57,731 bases of DNA from Alkalibacterium putridalgicola (GCF_900109825.1 NZ_FOBL01000017.1:1-57731), one strand, 5' to 3'. Numbered from the stretch's first letter, positions 45,456 through 57,522 are shown. Notes: generated by a model not told the origin, from the sequence alone. Translations and numbers: made by a program.

Positions 45456-46934
45456 ATGAAAAAAAGTGTTTATGTCGTACTTACTTTATTACTTGTTCTG
45501 ACAGGACTGTTTATACCGTCAGAAGAAGTTGCAGCAGAAGATGGCGCCGCTCTGAAACGTGTTCAGGACGAAGGCGTACTGGTCGTGGGGACCAGCGCGG
45601 ACTTTCCGCCGTTTGAATTTTATGCTGAGGTAGACGGGGAGCGTCAAGTCGTGGGGATGGACATGATGATCGCCCAGAAGATCGCAGACGATTTAGGCGT
45701 TGATTTGGAAATACAGGATATCGGCTTTGACAGTCTTTTGCCTGCTCTGGAAGCACGAAATGTCGATATCGTCATTGCGGGGATGACACCGACAGCAGAG
45801 CGCCGTAAGAGTGTCGACTTTTCAGAGATCTATTTCAAGACCTTCCAGAATATAATGATCAGAGCTGAAGATAAGGATGTTTATACCTCCATCGAATCGC
45901 TCAAAGGCTTGCCTATCGGTGTTCAGTCCGGCTCGCTTCAGGAAGGCTTGGCGGAACAGATAGAAGATGCTGAACTCATGAGCTTGACTAGCCTGAGCGA
46001 TTTGCTGCTGGCTTTGAAAACAAATCGTATCGAGGCCATGGTCATGCAGGGGCCTAATGCGGAAGCACATGCCGGTAATGATGAGGATTTATTTACCTTT
46101 GTCGGCGAGTTTGAAATGGAAGACGACGATGCAGGGTCAGCTGTCGCTTTCAGACAAGGCGAGGATTCACTGGTCACTGCAGTCAATGAAAGCCTGGCTG
46201 AAATCGCAGAACAGAACCTGACAGACGACTACTTGGTCGTGGCCGGGGAATACATGGTCCAATCCGAAACGGATGAAGACGGCGAAGAAGTCGAAACAGG
46301 CTTTGCTTCAGATTACTGGCAGTACTTCTGGGACGGGACGAAAATCACCCTGCTTATTTCGGCAGTTTCTGTCTTCTTCGGACTTATACTTGGAGCGATC
46401 CTGGCTTTGATGCGTCTGTCCAAAACAGCTCTGTTCAGATTTTTCGCTACCGCTTATATCGAATTTGTCCGCGGGACGCCGATGCTGATACAGGTCATGT
46501 TCATCTATTTTGCTTCAGGCATGTTTTTCAATCTGCCGGCCTTGACCGCGGGGATCATCGCCGTGTCACTGAACTCGGGGGCCTATATCGCTGAGATCAT
46601 CCGAAGTGGTTTGAATTCGGTAGACAAGGGACAGGAAGAAGCGGCTAGAAGTCTTGGCATGGGTAAAAACGATGCGCTGCGTCATATTATCTTCCCTCAG
46701 GCTTTAAAGAACATCTGGCCCGCTCTTGGGAATGAATTCATTACGATCATTAAAGAGTCTTCAATCGTGTCGGTCATTGGTGTCGGAGAACTGATCTTCC
46801 AGACTCGTGTCGTCCGTTCGATCTCCTTCCAGGGGATCCTGCCTCTCTTTATAACGATGATGGTCTACTTTGTCTTGACCTTTAGCCTGACTAAACTACT
46901 GAACTTCTATGAGGGGAGAATGAACCATGATTAA
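45456..46934 (+). CDS. glnP: Amino-acid ABC transporter, fused substrate-binding and permease protein
   Basis: 492 residues. Signal peptide (about 1-27); one solute-binding domain (about 30-270: [37 protein letters not shown]); then a His/Glu/Gln-family permease domain (about 285-490) with the EAA loop [23 protein letters not shown]. The fused layout is that of GlnP of lactic acid bacteria, though with one binding domain rather than the tandem pair of Lactococcus GlnP. Likely substrates are glutamine/glutamate or a related polar amino acid. It overlaps the ATPase gene by 8 nt. Confidence 0.9.
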   Translation: MKKSVYVVLTLLLVLTGLFIPSEEVAAEDGAALKRVQDEGVLVVGTSADFPPFEFYAEVDGERQVVGMDMMIAQKIADDLGVDLEIQDIGFDSLLPALEARNVDIVIAGMTPTAERRKSVDFSEIYFKTFQNIMIRAEDKDVYTSIESLKGLPIGVQSGSLQEGLAEQIEDAELMSLTSLSDLLLALKTNRIEAMVMQGPNAEAHAGNDEDLFTFVGEFEMEDDDAGSAVAFRQGEDSLVTAVNESLAEIAEQNLTDDYLVVAGEYMVQSETDEDGEEVETGFASDYWQYFWDGTKITLLISAVSVFFGLILGAILALMRLSKTALFRFFATAYIEFVRGTPMLIQVMFIYFASGMFFNLPALTAGIIAVSLNSGAYIAEIIRSGLNSVDKGQEEAARSLGMGKNDALRHIIFPQALKNIWPALGNEFITIIKESSIVSVIGVGELIFQTRVVRSISFQGILPLFITMMVYFVLTFSLTKLLNFYEGRMNHD

Positions 46935-47652
46935 AGTGAATCACCTAAAGAAATCATTTGGAAAGAATGTTGTCCTGAAAGATATCAATGAGGAATTCAA
47001 TCAGGGGGAAGTCGTCGTGGTCATCGGGCCATCGGGTTCGGGGAAATCAACGTTTCTGCGCTGCCTGAATCTGCTTGAAGAACCGACTGATGGGGAAGTC
47101 GTGTTTGAAGGAACGGCCTTGACTGGACTGAAGGAAAAGGACTTGAACGAGCTGCGTCAGAAGATGGGCATGGTTTTCCAGCAGTTCAACCTGTTTCCGC
47201 ATAAAACGGCACAGGAGAACCTGACGATCGCCCCCGTCAAGTCAAAAGGGGTCTCGCAAGCTTCTGCTGAAAGGAAAGCAGTGGATCTGTTGAACCAGGT
47301 GGGACTGGGCGATAAAGTCGCAGCCTATCCAGCGAGTCTTTCCGGCGGTCAGCAGCAGCGTGTCGCAATCGCCCGTGCTTTGGCGATGGATCCGGATGTG
47401 ATGCTGTTTGACGAACCGACCTCGGCTTTGGATCCGGAGATGGTCGGCGAGGTCTTGAAAGTCATGAAGGATCTAGCGCAGTCGGGCATGACGATGGTCG
47501 TCGTCACGCATGAAATGGGCTTTGCAAGGGAAGTGGCAGACCGCGTCCTGTTCATGGATGACGGCTATATCGTGGAGCAGGGAACGCCTGAACACATTTT
47601 CACGCAGCCGACGCATGAACGTACCCAGGATTTCCTGGCAAAAGTATTATAA
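46927..47652 (+). CDS. glnQ: Amino-acid ABC transporter ATP-binding protein
   Basis: 241 residues. Walker [10 protein letters not shown] (about 33-41), Q-loop [10 protein letters not shown], signature [15 protein letters not shown], Walker [15 protein letters not shown] and H-loop VVTHEMGFA: a typical GlnQ/PAAT ATPase. Starts inside the upstream gene (8-nt overlap), so the two are translationally coupled. A strong terminator follows. Confidence 0.95.
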   Translation: MIKVNHLKKSFGKNVVLKDINEEFNQGEVVVVIGPSGSGKSTFLRCLNLLEEPTDGEVVFEGTALTGLKEKDLNELRQKMGMVFQQFNLFPHKTAQENLTIAPVKSKGVSQASAERKAVDLLNQVGLGDKVAAYPASLSGGQQQRVAIARALAMDPDVMLFDEPTSALDPEMVGEVLKVMKDLAQSGMTMVVVTHEMGFAREVADRVLFMDDGYIVEQGTPEHIFTQPTHERTQDFLAKVL

Positions 47653-47660
47653 TTCTGATG

Positions 47661-47697
47661 GAGCACAAAGTCTTTAACTGGACTTTGTGCTTTTTTT
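47661..47697 (+). terminator. Terminator of glnPQ
   Basis: AGCACAAAGTC pairs perfectly with GACTTTGTGCT, loop of about 9 nt, then TTTTTT. Confidence 0.93.
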
Positions 47698-47762
47698 GAA
47701 TAAGGTAGTGCTTACTGGGAATAGGTATCTTAGATTGAGTAAGTTTGTCTGCTTATAGCGAA

Positions 47763-47930
47763 CGAACAGGCCGAAGGTGAGCCTGTTCGGTCATTAGACG
47801 TTTCTTGACGCTATTGACCGACCGAAGTTGGCCCCGGTTCGGCAACTAGGAGATGCAGGACTGAACAAACATGTCGAAGACGCTCATCTTCGGTAAGTAG
47901 AGCTGGTTATTCTTTGTGTATCAGCTGAAG
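47763..47930. repeat. Hairpin array, locus 6 (same arms as locus 3)
   Basis: CCGAA...TTCGG pairs centred at 47780.5, 47832 and 47883.5 (steps 51.5); 3' arms start at 47786, 47838 and 47889. A lone 5' arm (CTGAAG) at 47925 closes the array. One unit also carries a 9-bp perfect hairpin, CGAACAGGC with GCCTGTTCG, shifted by about 4 bp. The arm family is that of locus 3, about 30 kb away. Confidence 0.85.
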
Positions 47931-47953
47931 TTCCAAGCCCACGATTCCAAGAT

Positions 47954-47998
47954 CCCAGCTCCAGTCCCCCATCCCTAATACCCCGATTCTAAGCCCCC
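47954..47998 (-). other. Potential G-quadruplex on the minus strand
   Basis: On the plus strand five C-runs occur: CCC 47954-47956, CCCCC 47966-47970, CCC 47973-47975, CCCC 47981-47984 and CCCCC 47994-47998. The last four have loops of 2, 5 and 9 nt, so the minus strand can form a three-layer G-quadruplex (plus strand an i-motif). No other part of the window shows such a run. It lies between two convergent genes. Confidence 0.5.
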
Positions 47999-48041
47999 AG
48001 CATGCCTCTTATCTCTCCACTAGGAAAATAGTTTCTTAAGC

Positions 48042-48093
48042 ATAAGAAAAGCACTTTTGCCTGAACCAATTCTGGTCCGAAACAAAAGTGCTT
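48042..48093 (-). terminator. Terminator of the UPF0126 gene
   Basis: On the minus strand AAGCACTTTTG pairs with CAAAAGTGCTT across a loop of about 23 nt, then TTCTTATG. Confidence 0.7.
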
Positions 48094-48115
48094 GCGTAGT
48101 CAGTTTGTTAAAACG

Positions 48116-48745
48116 TTATTCTTCGGGATCGAAGCCGATCCGCTTCTGTGCAGAGAAATAATGAGGAAGCGTCCATTTATAGTAGACAGAGGCAACTCGA
48201 AGCGCGATGAGAGCAACGAAGAGGACCGTTACGACGTAGGGCCCGCTGATCCAGCCAAGTCCAATAAACAGACCAGCAAAGGCGGCCCACAAAGCATAGA
48301 TTTCTGAATAGAAGATCATGGGTTTGCGTCCGGTGAGCAAATCCCGCACCATTCCTCCGCCGGAACCGGTCAAAACAGCGGCAGTCACGACGGCAACTAA
48401 TGGCGCATCGATCGAGACGGCATAATTGGCACCCTGAATAGCAAACGCAGCCAGTCCTACGGCATCGAAAAAGACGGCAGTGTGTGTGAAGTGTGATTTC
48501 CATTTATGCGGGAAGAAAAAGGCAAAGGTAATTGAAACAAAAGCGATGATAAATAAGTTTCTTTGTATCCATATCCCTTCGACAGAAGCTCCTAAGAGCA
48601 GGTTCCTTATCGTCCCGCCGCCAAAAGCTGTGGTGAACCCGAGGATATAGGCTCCCAGCAAGTCATAGTTTTCTTCTGAAGCAACCAGCGTCCCGCTTAT
48701 CCCAAACGCGATGGCACCCAATATATCCAGTACAGCCCAATTCAC
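48116..48745 (-). CDS. Trimeric intracellular cation channel-like protein (UPF0126/YicG family)
   Basis: 209 residues, about seven membrane helices in two related halves. Each half holds the glycine hinge: GAIAFGISGTLVA then FGGGTIRNLLLG, and GLAAFAIQGANYA then SGGGMVRDLLTG. These are the marks of prokaryotic TRIC channels, homotrimers that pass K+/Na+. The GTG start is fixed by AAGGAGT 7 nt upstream. Single gene on the minus strand, convergent with glnQ. Confidence 0.9.
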   Translation of the reverse strand: MNWAVLDILGAIAFGISGTLVASEENYDLLGAYILGFTTAFGGGTIRNLLLGASVEGIWIQRNLFIIAFVSITFAFFFPHKWKSHFTHTAVFFDAVGLAAFAIQGANYAVSIDAPLVAVVTAAVLTGSGGGMVRDLLTGRKPMIFYSEIYALWAAFAGLFIGLGWISGPYVVTVLFVALIALRVASVYYKWTLPHYFSAQKRIGFDPEE

Positions 48746-49061
48746 TTGACCACTCCTTAATCCTTGATTATTTAAACTTATTCGCAGCAGTACAGTTATT
48801 TATGAGTCAAAATAAATCATAACTTAAGTCACGCTCTAACTATTCTAGCCCTTTACGATGAGAAAGTCTAATGGGAAGCAGTCGAAGGAGCGATAAAGAA
48901 GGACTGAGCTTTCAGTGGTGAGGTCATGAAAGATAGTCCTTAAGACTGATTTATTCTATCTATGGTTGAGGTATACTAATACTGTACAAAAAAATGCCTA
49001 GGATGCTGGTAACCAATAACTAGCCAACTGACGCGTATCACTACGCATGAAAGGATGCTGA
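48746..49061. promoter_or_regulatory. Divergent promoter region, UPF0126 gene and DUF1232 gene
   Basis: No gene or hairpin array in these 316 bp. On the plus strand TATACT at 48972-48977 with TTTATT at 48950-48955 (16-bp spacer) could drive the DUF1232 gene. Nothing else is clear. Confidence 0.35.
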
Positions 49062-49349
49062 ATGATGAAACTTCACAAAAAACAGAACAAAACACCGATG
49101 AAAAAAATTAAATCATTAGCTATGTCTCTTTTTGATGCCAAAGTCGAAACGAAAAAGAAAGTGATGGTCGCAGGGATCATTCTATATATCCTGAGTCCTG
49201 TCGATATCATTCCAGACTTCATTCCAATGGTGGGTTATGCAGATGACATCATCCTGCCGATCCTGCTGCTGGTCGCAGAGAGACTTCTTTCTGGAGACGA
49301 TGAATCCGAACCTGTCCGTGTCCGTAAAGAAGCAGAAAAAGTCGACTGA
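49062..49349 (+). CDS. DUF1232 (YkvA-like) small membrane protein
   Basis: 95 residues. The DUF1232 core is ILYILSPVDIIPDFIPMVGY followed by ADDIILPILLL (about residues 45-76), a short membrane-associated segment with its conserved DxxPDxIPxxGxxDD pattern; basic N terminus, charged C terminus. Function not established; members often sit in stress-linked settings. Two ATGs are adjacent; the first is used, 7-8 nt after AAAGGA. Terminator follows. Confidence 0.88.
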   Translation: MMKLHKKQNKTPMKKIKSLAMSLFDAKVETKKKVMVAGIILYILSPVDIIPDFIPMVGYADDIILPILLLVAERLLSGDDESEPVRVRKEAEKVD

Positions 49350-49361
49350 TCATCACTATGG

Positions 49362-49395
49362 AGCTCCTTCTATACTTAAGAAGGGGCTTTTTTTA
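49362..49395 (+). terminator. Terminator of the DUF1232 gene
   Basis: AGCTCCTTCT pairs with AGAAGGGGCT (one G-T), then TTTTTT. Confidence 0.88.
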
Positions 49396-49410
49396 TGGAT
49401 AACGTTTTAT

Positions 49411-49552
49411 CTTAAGGACTGAAGCCGGATAAGAGGAAAACTCCTTAAGTTTCACCGGAATCTTAAGAAGCAGCCGGCAAAAGTGAAGCAACTGCTTAAG
49501 TTTGATGCTAAACTTCAGGAGTCTGTATAGAATACGGGATCACTCCTTAAGT
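49411..49552. repeat. Hairpin array, locus 7 (CTTAAG arms, 51-bp period)
   Basis: 5' arms (CTTAAG core) at 49444, 49495 and 49546; 3' arms at 49411, 49462 and 49513 (the last CTTCAG): every step is 51 bp. The array opens with a lone 3' arm and closes with a lone 5' arm. In the best unit ACTGCTTAAGTTT faces AAACTTCAGGAGT. Confidence 0.85.
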
Positions 49553-49611
49553 TAATGAAATGAAAAGGACGCTGAGTGGATAAAGCGGAACCATGAAATC
49601 AGAAATTTATA

Positions 49612-49649
49612 AAAAAACGCTTGCAAGATTATTTTCCGCATGCTATAGT
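49612..49649 (+). promoter_or_regulatory. Promoter and cre-like box of licT-bglPA
   Basis: TTGCAA at 49621-49626, 17-bp spacer, TATAGT at 49644-49649 preceded by TGC. AAAAAACGCTTGCA (49612-49625) matches the cre consensus except for its first two bases and covers the -35. Confidence 0.7.
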
Positions 49650-49680
49650 GTAATCACAATCAAATAAGAGGAAAATAGTT

Positions 49681-49717
49681 GGATTGTTACTGGTCTTTTA
49701 AAGATGCAGGCAAAACC
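49681..49717 (+). promoter_or_regulatory. Ribonucleic antiterminator (RAT) 1 for LicT
   Basis: Starts GGATTGTTACTG and ends GCAGGCAAAACC, the two conserved halves of BglG/LicT targets. At 37 nt it is longer than the usual 29-30 because the loop region holds an extra TCTTTTAAAGA that can extend the apical stem. Confidence 0.85.
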
Positions 49718-49793
49718 TGAATTGATCCGAGAACGCTGCTTTGGGAAATGTATACCCAAAGGAGGTTTGGGATGAGTTTAGGTTTATTTTTTT
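49712..49793 (+). terminator. RAT-controlled terminator ahead of licT
   Basis: AACCTGAA at the end of the RAT can pair with TTTAGGTT (49777-49784), followed by a T-rich tract (ATTTTTTT). An inner hairpin pairs CTTTGGG (49739-49745) with CCCAAAG (49755-49761). RAT folding and terminator folding exclude each other, so licT is autoregulated. Confidence 0.7.
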
Positions 49794-49830
49794 GCTATAA
49801 TCGACATTTAGGGGGTGTCAGTATATTGGA

Positions 49831-50667
49831 ATGAAAATCGAAAAAATATTGAACAATAATGTCATACTCACATTGAACGAGTCCAATCAGGAAACGGTCG
49901 TTATGGGGAGAGGGATCGCGTTTCAGAAAAGAGTAGGAGACATTATAGAGTCTGAAAAGATCGAAAAGACCTTTATCCCTGAAGGTCGGGATGTCATGGA
50001 ACATTTATCGGATCTATACCGCGATATCGATCCAGATATCCTCGAGGTAGCGACAAACGTTATCAAATATGCTCAAAGTGTCCTCAGATTAAAATTAAGC
50101 AATCATATTTATTTAACCTTACCTGATCACTTGAGTTATGCGATCAGTCGTACCAAAGAAGGGCTTGAAATCAAGACGCCATTGATCTGGGAAATCAAGC
50201 GTTTTTACAAAGTGGAATATGAAATCGGAAAAAAAGCGATCGAACTGGTCAAGAAAGAAATGGATATCCAGTTGCCGGAATCGGAAGCAGCTGCGATCGC
50301 CCTTCATATCGTGAATGCGAGAGAAGATGATTCTGACCTGGGCGTAACGATTCGTATGACTGAGATCGTTCAAGACATTCTCAATATCGTTCATTTCTAT
50401 TATGGCCAGACGTTTGATGAAGAGTCGTTTCAATACACGCGATTCATCACCCACCTGCAGTATTTTGCAAGGCGCCTCCTCAATCAAGAACGGCGGGAAT
50501 CGAACGATGATTTTCTCTATAAGCAGATACAGCAGAAATACAAGAAAGCGTTTAAATGCACAGAGCGGATCAACGATTACCTGAAAAAGGTAGAAAATAC
50601 CTCTCTGACAATGGATGAACAGCTGTACTTAGCGATACACATCCAGCGCGTCACAACTGAAAAATAA
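49831..50667 (+). CDS. licT: BglG-family transcriptional antiterminator
   Basis: 278 residues: CAT RNA-binding domain (about 1-55, MKIEKILNNNVILTLNE), PRD1 (about 65-170) and PRD2 (about 171-278). Phosphorylatable PRD histidines appear in LPDHLSYA, ALHIVNA, ITHLQYFARR and LAIHIQRV. It binds the two RAT sites in this operon and lets RNA polymerase pass the terminators when a beta-glucoside is being imported; phosphorylation by the partner PTS switches it off. First gene of licT-bglP-bglA. Confidence 0.93.
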   Translation: MKIEKILNNNVILTLNESNQETVVMGRGIAFQKRVGDIIESEKIEKTFIPEGRDVMEHLSDLYRDIDPDILEVATNVIKYAQSVLRLKLSNHIYLTLPDHLSYAISRTKEGLEIKTPLIWEIKRFYKVEYEIGKKAIELVKKEMDIQLPESEAAAIALHIVNAREDDSDLGVTIRMTEIVQDILNIVHFYYGQTFDEESFQYTRFITHLQYFARRLLNQERRESNDDFLYKQIQQKYKKAFKCTERINDYLKKVENTSLTMDEQLYLAIHIQRVTTEK

Positions 50668-50679
50668 TCTATCAATGAT

Positions 50680-50709
50680 GGATTGTTACTGGTTCGACCA
50701 GGCAAAACC
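50680..50709 (+). promoter_or_regulatory. Ribonucleic antiterminator (RAT) 2 ahead of bglP
   Basis: GGATTGTTACTGG then TTCGA then CCAGGCAAAACC, 30 nt, the standard size. CTGGT and ACCAG close a 3-nt loop. Confidence 0.9.
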
Positions 50710-50779
50710 TAAATTGGTAGTCAAGACACTTATCTGCCTGGAGCAGACGTGTATCCTTGACTATTGATTTGGGTTTTTT
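50705..50779 (+). terminator. RAT-controlled terminator ahead of bglP
   Basis: AAACCTAAAT and GGTAGTCAAG pair with CTTGACTATT and ATTTGGGTTT, ending in a six-T run. The 5' arm overlaps the end of RAT 2, so LicT binding prevents the terminator. Confidence 0.88.
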
Positions 50780-50795
50780 GATTATATGGGAATAA

Positions 50796-54305
<3,510 letters not shown>

Positions 54306-54319
54306 ATAAGTATGAACGC

Positions 54320-54365
54320 AGCACTGATGGATCTGACTCGACGGTCGGGTTTGTCAGTGCTTTTT
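54320..54365 (+). terminator. Terminator of licT-bglPA
   Basis: AGCACTGA pairs with TCAGTGCT, with further inner pairs (GATCTGACT region), followed by TTTT. Confidence 0.85.
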
Positions 54366-54433
54366 CAGAAAGATCATACACGCTGTTCAGCGCGTATGAC
54401 CACTTGTATAGAATCAGGGTCAGCAGTCCGAAA

Positions 54434-54613
54434 CGTCAGGAGTGAGACTGAAAATGTCGTCCACTTCTGACGTTTCAGACCGAACTTCAGGAGTCTGGAG
54501 AATATAAAGTGAAACTCCTGAAGATCAGGCATTATCTTCAGGAGTTTCAGAAGAAACAGCCGTCACTTCTTAAGATAACGGGTAGGGACAAGAAAATCTG
54601 GTACTTATCTTAA
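54434..54613. repeat. Hairpin array, locus 8 (same arm family as locus 7, 51-bp period)
   Basis: 3' arms (CGTCAGGAGT / CTTCAGGAGT) at 54434, 54485 and 54536; 5' arms (ACTTCTGA / ACTCCTGA / ACTTCTTA) at 54463, 54514 and 54565: all steps are 51 bp. The central hairpin is a perfect 15-bp stem (GAAACTCCTGAAGAT with ATCTTCAGGAGTTTC). A further 9-bp pair, TTAAGATAA (54570-54578) with TTATCTTAA (54605-54613), follows but is about 22 bp out of register. Confidence 0.87.
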
Positions 54614-54631
54614 AAAAGGTCAGAGTCTCAG

Positions 54632-54662
54632 TTGACTTAAACCCGACTTTAAGTGGTACAGT
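54632..54662 (+). promoter_or_regulatory. Possible promoter of the aldo-keto reductase genes
   Basis: TTGACT at 54632-54637 and TACAGT at 54657-54662; the 19-bp spacer is long. Confidence 0.4.
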
Positions 54663-54693
54663 TAAGCTATTAAATCAAAGGAGAGTGCGATAC

Positions 54694-55689
54694 ATGAGAA
54701 CGGTAAAATTCGGAAATACAGGAATGGACGTCACACCGATCTGTCTGGGGGCAATGAGTTTTGGGGATCCGGAAAACTGGATCCACGACTGGGTCTTGAA
54801 AGAAGAGGACAGCCGCAAGATCATCAAGCATGCCCTGGACGCGGGCATCAATTTTTTCGATACGGCCAATGTCTATTCCAAAGGCGAAAGTGAACGGATC
54901 TTAGGCAAGGCACTGAATGATTTCGCTGAGCGCGAAGATATCGTGGTAGCCACCAAAGTCCACGGCTCGATGCGGGACAAACCGAACGGCGGGGGATTGT
55001 CACGAAAAAATATCATGCATGAGATCGACCAGTCGCTCGAGCGTCTTGGGATGGATTATGTCGATTTGTATATCATCCACCGCTGGGATTACGATACACC
55101 GATCGAAGAAACGATGGAAGCTCTGCATGATGTGGTCAAGTCTGGGAAAGCACGTTATATCGGTGCATCCGCCATGTTTGCCTGGCAGTTCCAGAAAGCC
55201 CAGTATGTCGCTGAGAAGAATGGCTGGACGAAATTTGTGTCGATGCAGAACCACTATAACCTCTTGTACCGTGAAGAAGAACGTGAGATGAATCCGCTTT
55301 GTGAAGATCAGAAAATAGCTTTGACGCCATACAGCCCGCTGGCATCTGGACGCCTGGCGCGTGACTGGTCTGTGGAAACGGAGCGTTCAAAGACAGATAA
55401 AATTCAGGAAATGAAATATGGCGAAACAGAAGAGAAGGACAAGCGCATTGCAGATCGCGTAGGCGAATTAGCCGATAAAAAAGGCGTTTCCCGTCCTCAA
55501 GTCGCTTTAGCCTGGCTGCTCCATCAGCCGCAGGTGGTATCTCCTGTTATTGGTGCAACAAAAGCCAAATACATCGATGATGCAGTCGCCGCACTTGACG
55601 TAACTTTAACAAAAGAAGAAAGGGACTATCTGGAAGAGCTGTACGTACCGCACAAAGTTGTTGGTGCTATACCTTATCCGACTAACTAA
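54694..55689 (+). CDS. Aldo/keto reductase
   Basis: 331 residues from ATG 54694 (AAAGGAG 10 nt upstream; a GTG at 54685 touches that site). TIM-barrel NADPH oxidoreductase: LGAMSFGDPENW, catalytic Asp and Tyr in FFDTANVYSKGES, Lys in VATKVHG, His in LYIIHRWDYD, and a C-terminal cofactor loop near VSPVIGATKAKYIDDAV. Close to the IolS/YghZ-type (AKR11-14) reductases acting on aldehydes and ketoses. The second reductase starts 36 nt after its stop and a MerR gene follows, so the three are likely one detoxification operon. Confidence 0.88.
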   Translation: MRTVKFGNTGMDVTPICLGAMSFGDPENWIHDWVLKEEDSRKIIKHALDAGINFFDTANVYSKGESERILGKALNDFAEREDIVVATKVHGSMRDKPNGGGLSRKNIMHEIDQSLERLGMDYVDLYIIHRWDYDTPIEETMEALHDVVKSGKARYIGASAMFAWQFQKAQYVAEKNGWTKFVSMQNHYNLLYREEEREMNPLCEDQKIALTPYSPLASGRLARDWSVETERSKTDKIQEMKYGETEEKDKRIADRVGELADKKGVSRPQVALAWLLHQPQVVSPVIGATKAKYIDDAVAALDVTLTKEERDYLEELYVPHKVVGAIPYPTN

Positions 55690-55725
55690 ACTCAACGGTA
55701 AGAATATCTAAGGAGGAAAAGAATA

Positions 55726-56595
55726 ATGGAAACAATCAAACTGAACAATGGACTGGAAATGCCTTTACTTGGCTTTGGGGTCTTTCAAATCCCGGATGAA
55801 AACGAATGTGAACAGGCAGTACTCGATGCACTCGAAACCGGGTATCGTCTGATCGACACGGCGCGTTCATACACGAATGAAGAAGCGGTAGGCAGAGCGA
55901 TCAAAAAGAGTGGCGTGCCAAGAGAAGAGATTTTCCTGACAACTAAACTCTGGATCGAAGATACCGGATACGAAAGTACCCTGGCTGCGGTCGACGAAGC
56001 ACTGGAACGCCTGCAGGTCGATTATATCGATCTCTATCTCATTCATCAGCCATACGGCGATGTATACGGTTCATGGAGAGCGATGGAGGAACTGAATAAA
56101 GAAGGCAAACTTAAAGCAATCGGGGTAAGCAATTTCCATTCAGACCGCTTAGTTGATCTGATCCTGCATAATGACGTGACACCGGCAGTCAATCAAATTG
56201 AAACCCACCCATTCTATCAGCGTAAAGAAGATCACGCTGTCATGGAAGAGTATGGCGTTGTTCATGAGTCATGGGCGCCTTTTGCAGAAGGAAAAGATGA
56301 TATTTTCAATAATGATACGCTCGTCGAGATCGGTAAGAAGTACGATAAGACAGCGGCTCAGGTCATCCTGCGCTGGCTGACTCAGAATAACATTGTTGCG
56401 ATACCAAAATCTGTACACAAAAACAGAATCGAACAGAACTTTAACAGTCAGGACTTTACTTTGTCTGAAGAGGACATGAACAGAATTTCTGAACTGAACG
56501 AAGGACAGTCCCTCTTCTTTGATCACCGTGATCACGAAATGGTCAAGCGATTTTCAGGTGTATCGATCGCAGACCGTGAACAGCAGAAAAAATAG
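55726..56595 (+). CDS. Aldo/keto reductase, 2,5-diketogluconate reductase-like (AKR5)
   Basis: 289 residues. LNNGLEMPLLGFGVFQ opening; catalytic Asp and Tyr in IDTARSYTNEEAVG, Lys in TTKLWIED, His in YLIHQPYGDVYG; cofactor motif IPKSVHKNRIEQN. Reduces small aldehydes such as methylglyoxal in related Firmicutes. AAGGAGG precedes the ATG. A MerR regulator gene follows 60 nt later. Confidence 0.9.
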   Translation: METIKLNNGLEMPLLGFGVFQIPDENECEQAVLDALETGYRLIDTARSYTNEEAVGRAIKKSGVPREEIFLTTKLWIEDTGYESTLAAVDEALERLQVDYIDLYLIHQPYGDVYGSWRAMEELNKEGKLKAIGVSNFHSDRLVDLILHNDVTPAVNQIETHPFYQRKEDHAVMEEYGVVHESWAPFAEGKDDIFNNDTLVEIGKKYDKTAAQVILRWLTQNNIVAIPKSVHKNRIEQNFNSQDFTLSEEDMNRISELNEGQSLFFDHRDHEMVKRFSGVSIADREQQKK

Positions 56596-56655
56596 AACGT
56601 CTAGACGCTGCGCTTAACGGATAGACTTAAAGCGAAGGTTAAGGAGGAACGATAT

Positions 56656-57045
56656 ATGAATATATCCACGGTCGCCAAAGAAATGAGTTTAAGTCCCTCA
56701 ACCATTCGCTACTATGAAAGCATTAATCTGCTTCCACCTATTACAAGGAACAAAGCGGGGGTCCGTACATTCAGTGAAGAAGATTTGAAATGGATCGACT
56801 TTATTGCCTGCATGAGAACGGCGGGACTGTCGCTGGATGTGCTGAAGCGCTATACGGACCTTGTGCGTGAAGGCGACGATACCCTTTTAGAACGCAAAGA
56901 GATCCTAATAGAAGAAAGAGAACAGCTTTTGAAGAAAAAAGAGGAAATGGAAAAAGTCATCGACCGTCTGGATTACAAGATCGAAGACTACGAAGGCAAA
57001 CTGCTGATTAAAGAGCAGCAGATGCTGCAAACAGACGGAGAATAA
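56656..57045 (+). CDS. MerR-family transcriptional regulator
   Basis: 129 residues: winged HTH (MNISTVAKEMSLSPSTIRYY, residues 1-20), second motif GVRTFSEEDLKWIDFI, then a long coiled-coil dimer helix (about 78-120, rich in Glu and Lys). No cysteine cluster for metal binding; its one Cys is in the body (DFIACMRTAGLS), as in the AdhR/NmlR-type aldehyde sensors. With two upstream reductases this suggests carbonyl-stress control. AAGGAGG precedes the ATG. Confidence 0.88.
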   Translation: MNISTVAKEMSLSPSTIRYYESINLLPPITRNKAGVRTFSEEDLKWIDFIACMRTAGLSLDVLKRYTDLVREGDDTLLERKEILIEEREQLLKKKEEMEKVIDRLDYKIEDYEGKLLIKEQQMLQTDGE

Positions 57046-57217
57046 GAAAAATCATTATTTCCTAAAAATATAATTTTTTAAAAATTGTATAGCTTGTTTT
57101 AAATAGACGTTGTATTAATGGGAAAATATCTAAACGTTGAAAGATGAAAGAAAAAAGTATTATCAAAAAAGCGAGTGAAACCAGAAAAGTATTCTGATCA
57201 GCACTTACACTAGCTGT

Positions 57218-57280
57218 CCAGAGGAGAAGGCGACAACCTGTCCTGAAAACTACAGCAGGTAGGGGCAGGTTGCTCTCCGA
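57218..57280. other. Strong nested stem structure, candidate structured RNA or DNA element
   Basis: Three coaxial helices: GGAGA 57223-57227 with TCTCC 57274-57278; CAACCTG 57234-57240 with CAGGTTG 57266-57272; CCTG 57242-57245 with CAGG 57256-57259. There is no U-tract afterwards. It lies between the MerR gene and the IS200-like remnant. I do not recognise the fold. Confidence 0.45.
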
Positions 57281-57394
57281 ATGTTCCCATCATTCATTAT
57301 ATACAGGTCCGTCTCAAATCGTATCAAGTCTATAGATGTATGTTTAAATACAATAACGTAACTGGTGAAAATCCCAGTCTCGTTGCTAAAATCA

Positions 57395-57420
57395 AAACCA
57401 CCAGTGTGAACTGGTGGTTT
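57395..57420. repeat. Hairpin near the IS200/IS605 end
   Basis: AAACCACCAGT pairs perfectly with ACTGGTGGTTT, loop GTGA. It lies about 100 bp beyond the 3' end of tnpA, where IS200/IS605 elements carry their right-end hairpin. Confidence 0.6.
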
Positions 57421-57522
57421 GCTCTGCGGCTGAAAGCCTCTCTTACCGGCCTTGGCCTGAAAGGCCCACTGAGTGAGTTTCCCTTATGCACCACATTCAC
57501 TCACTGATTCTAAAAGAATCGT

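Noticed and set aside
48092-48307. 71-codon plus-strand frame opposite the UPF0126 gene
   Set aside because: Overlaps the minus-strand terminator and the C-terminal codons of a conserved membrane protein; no ribosome site.
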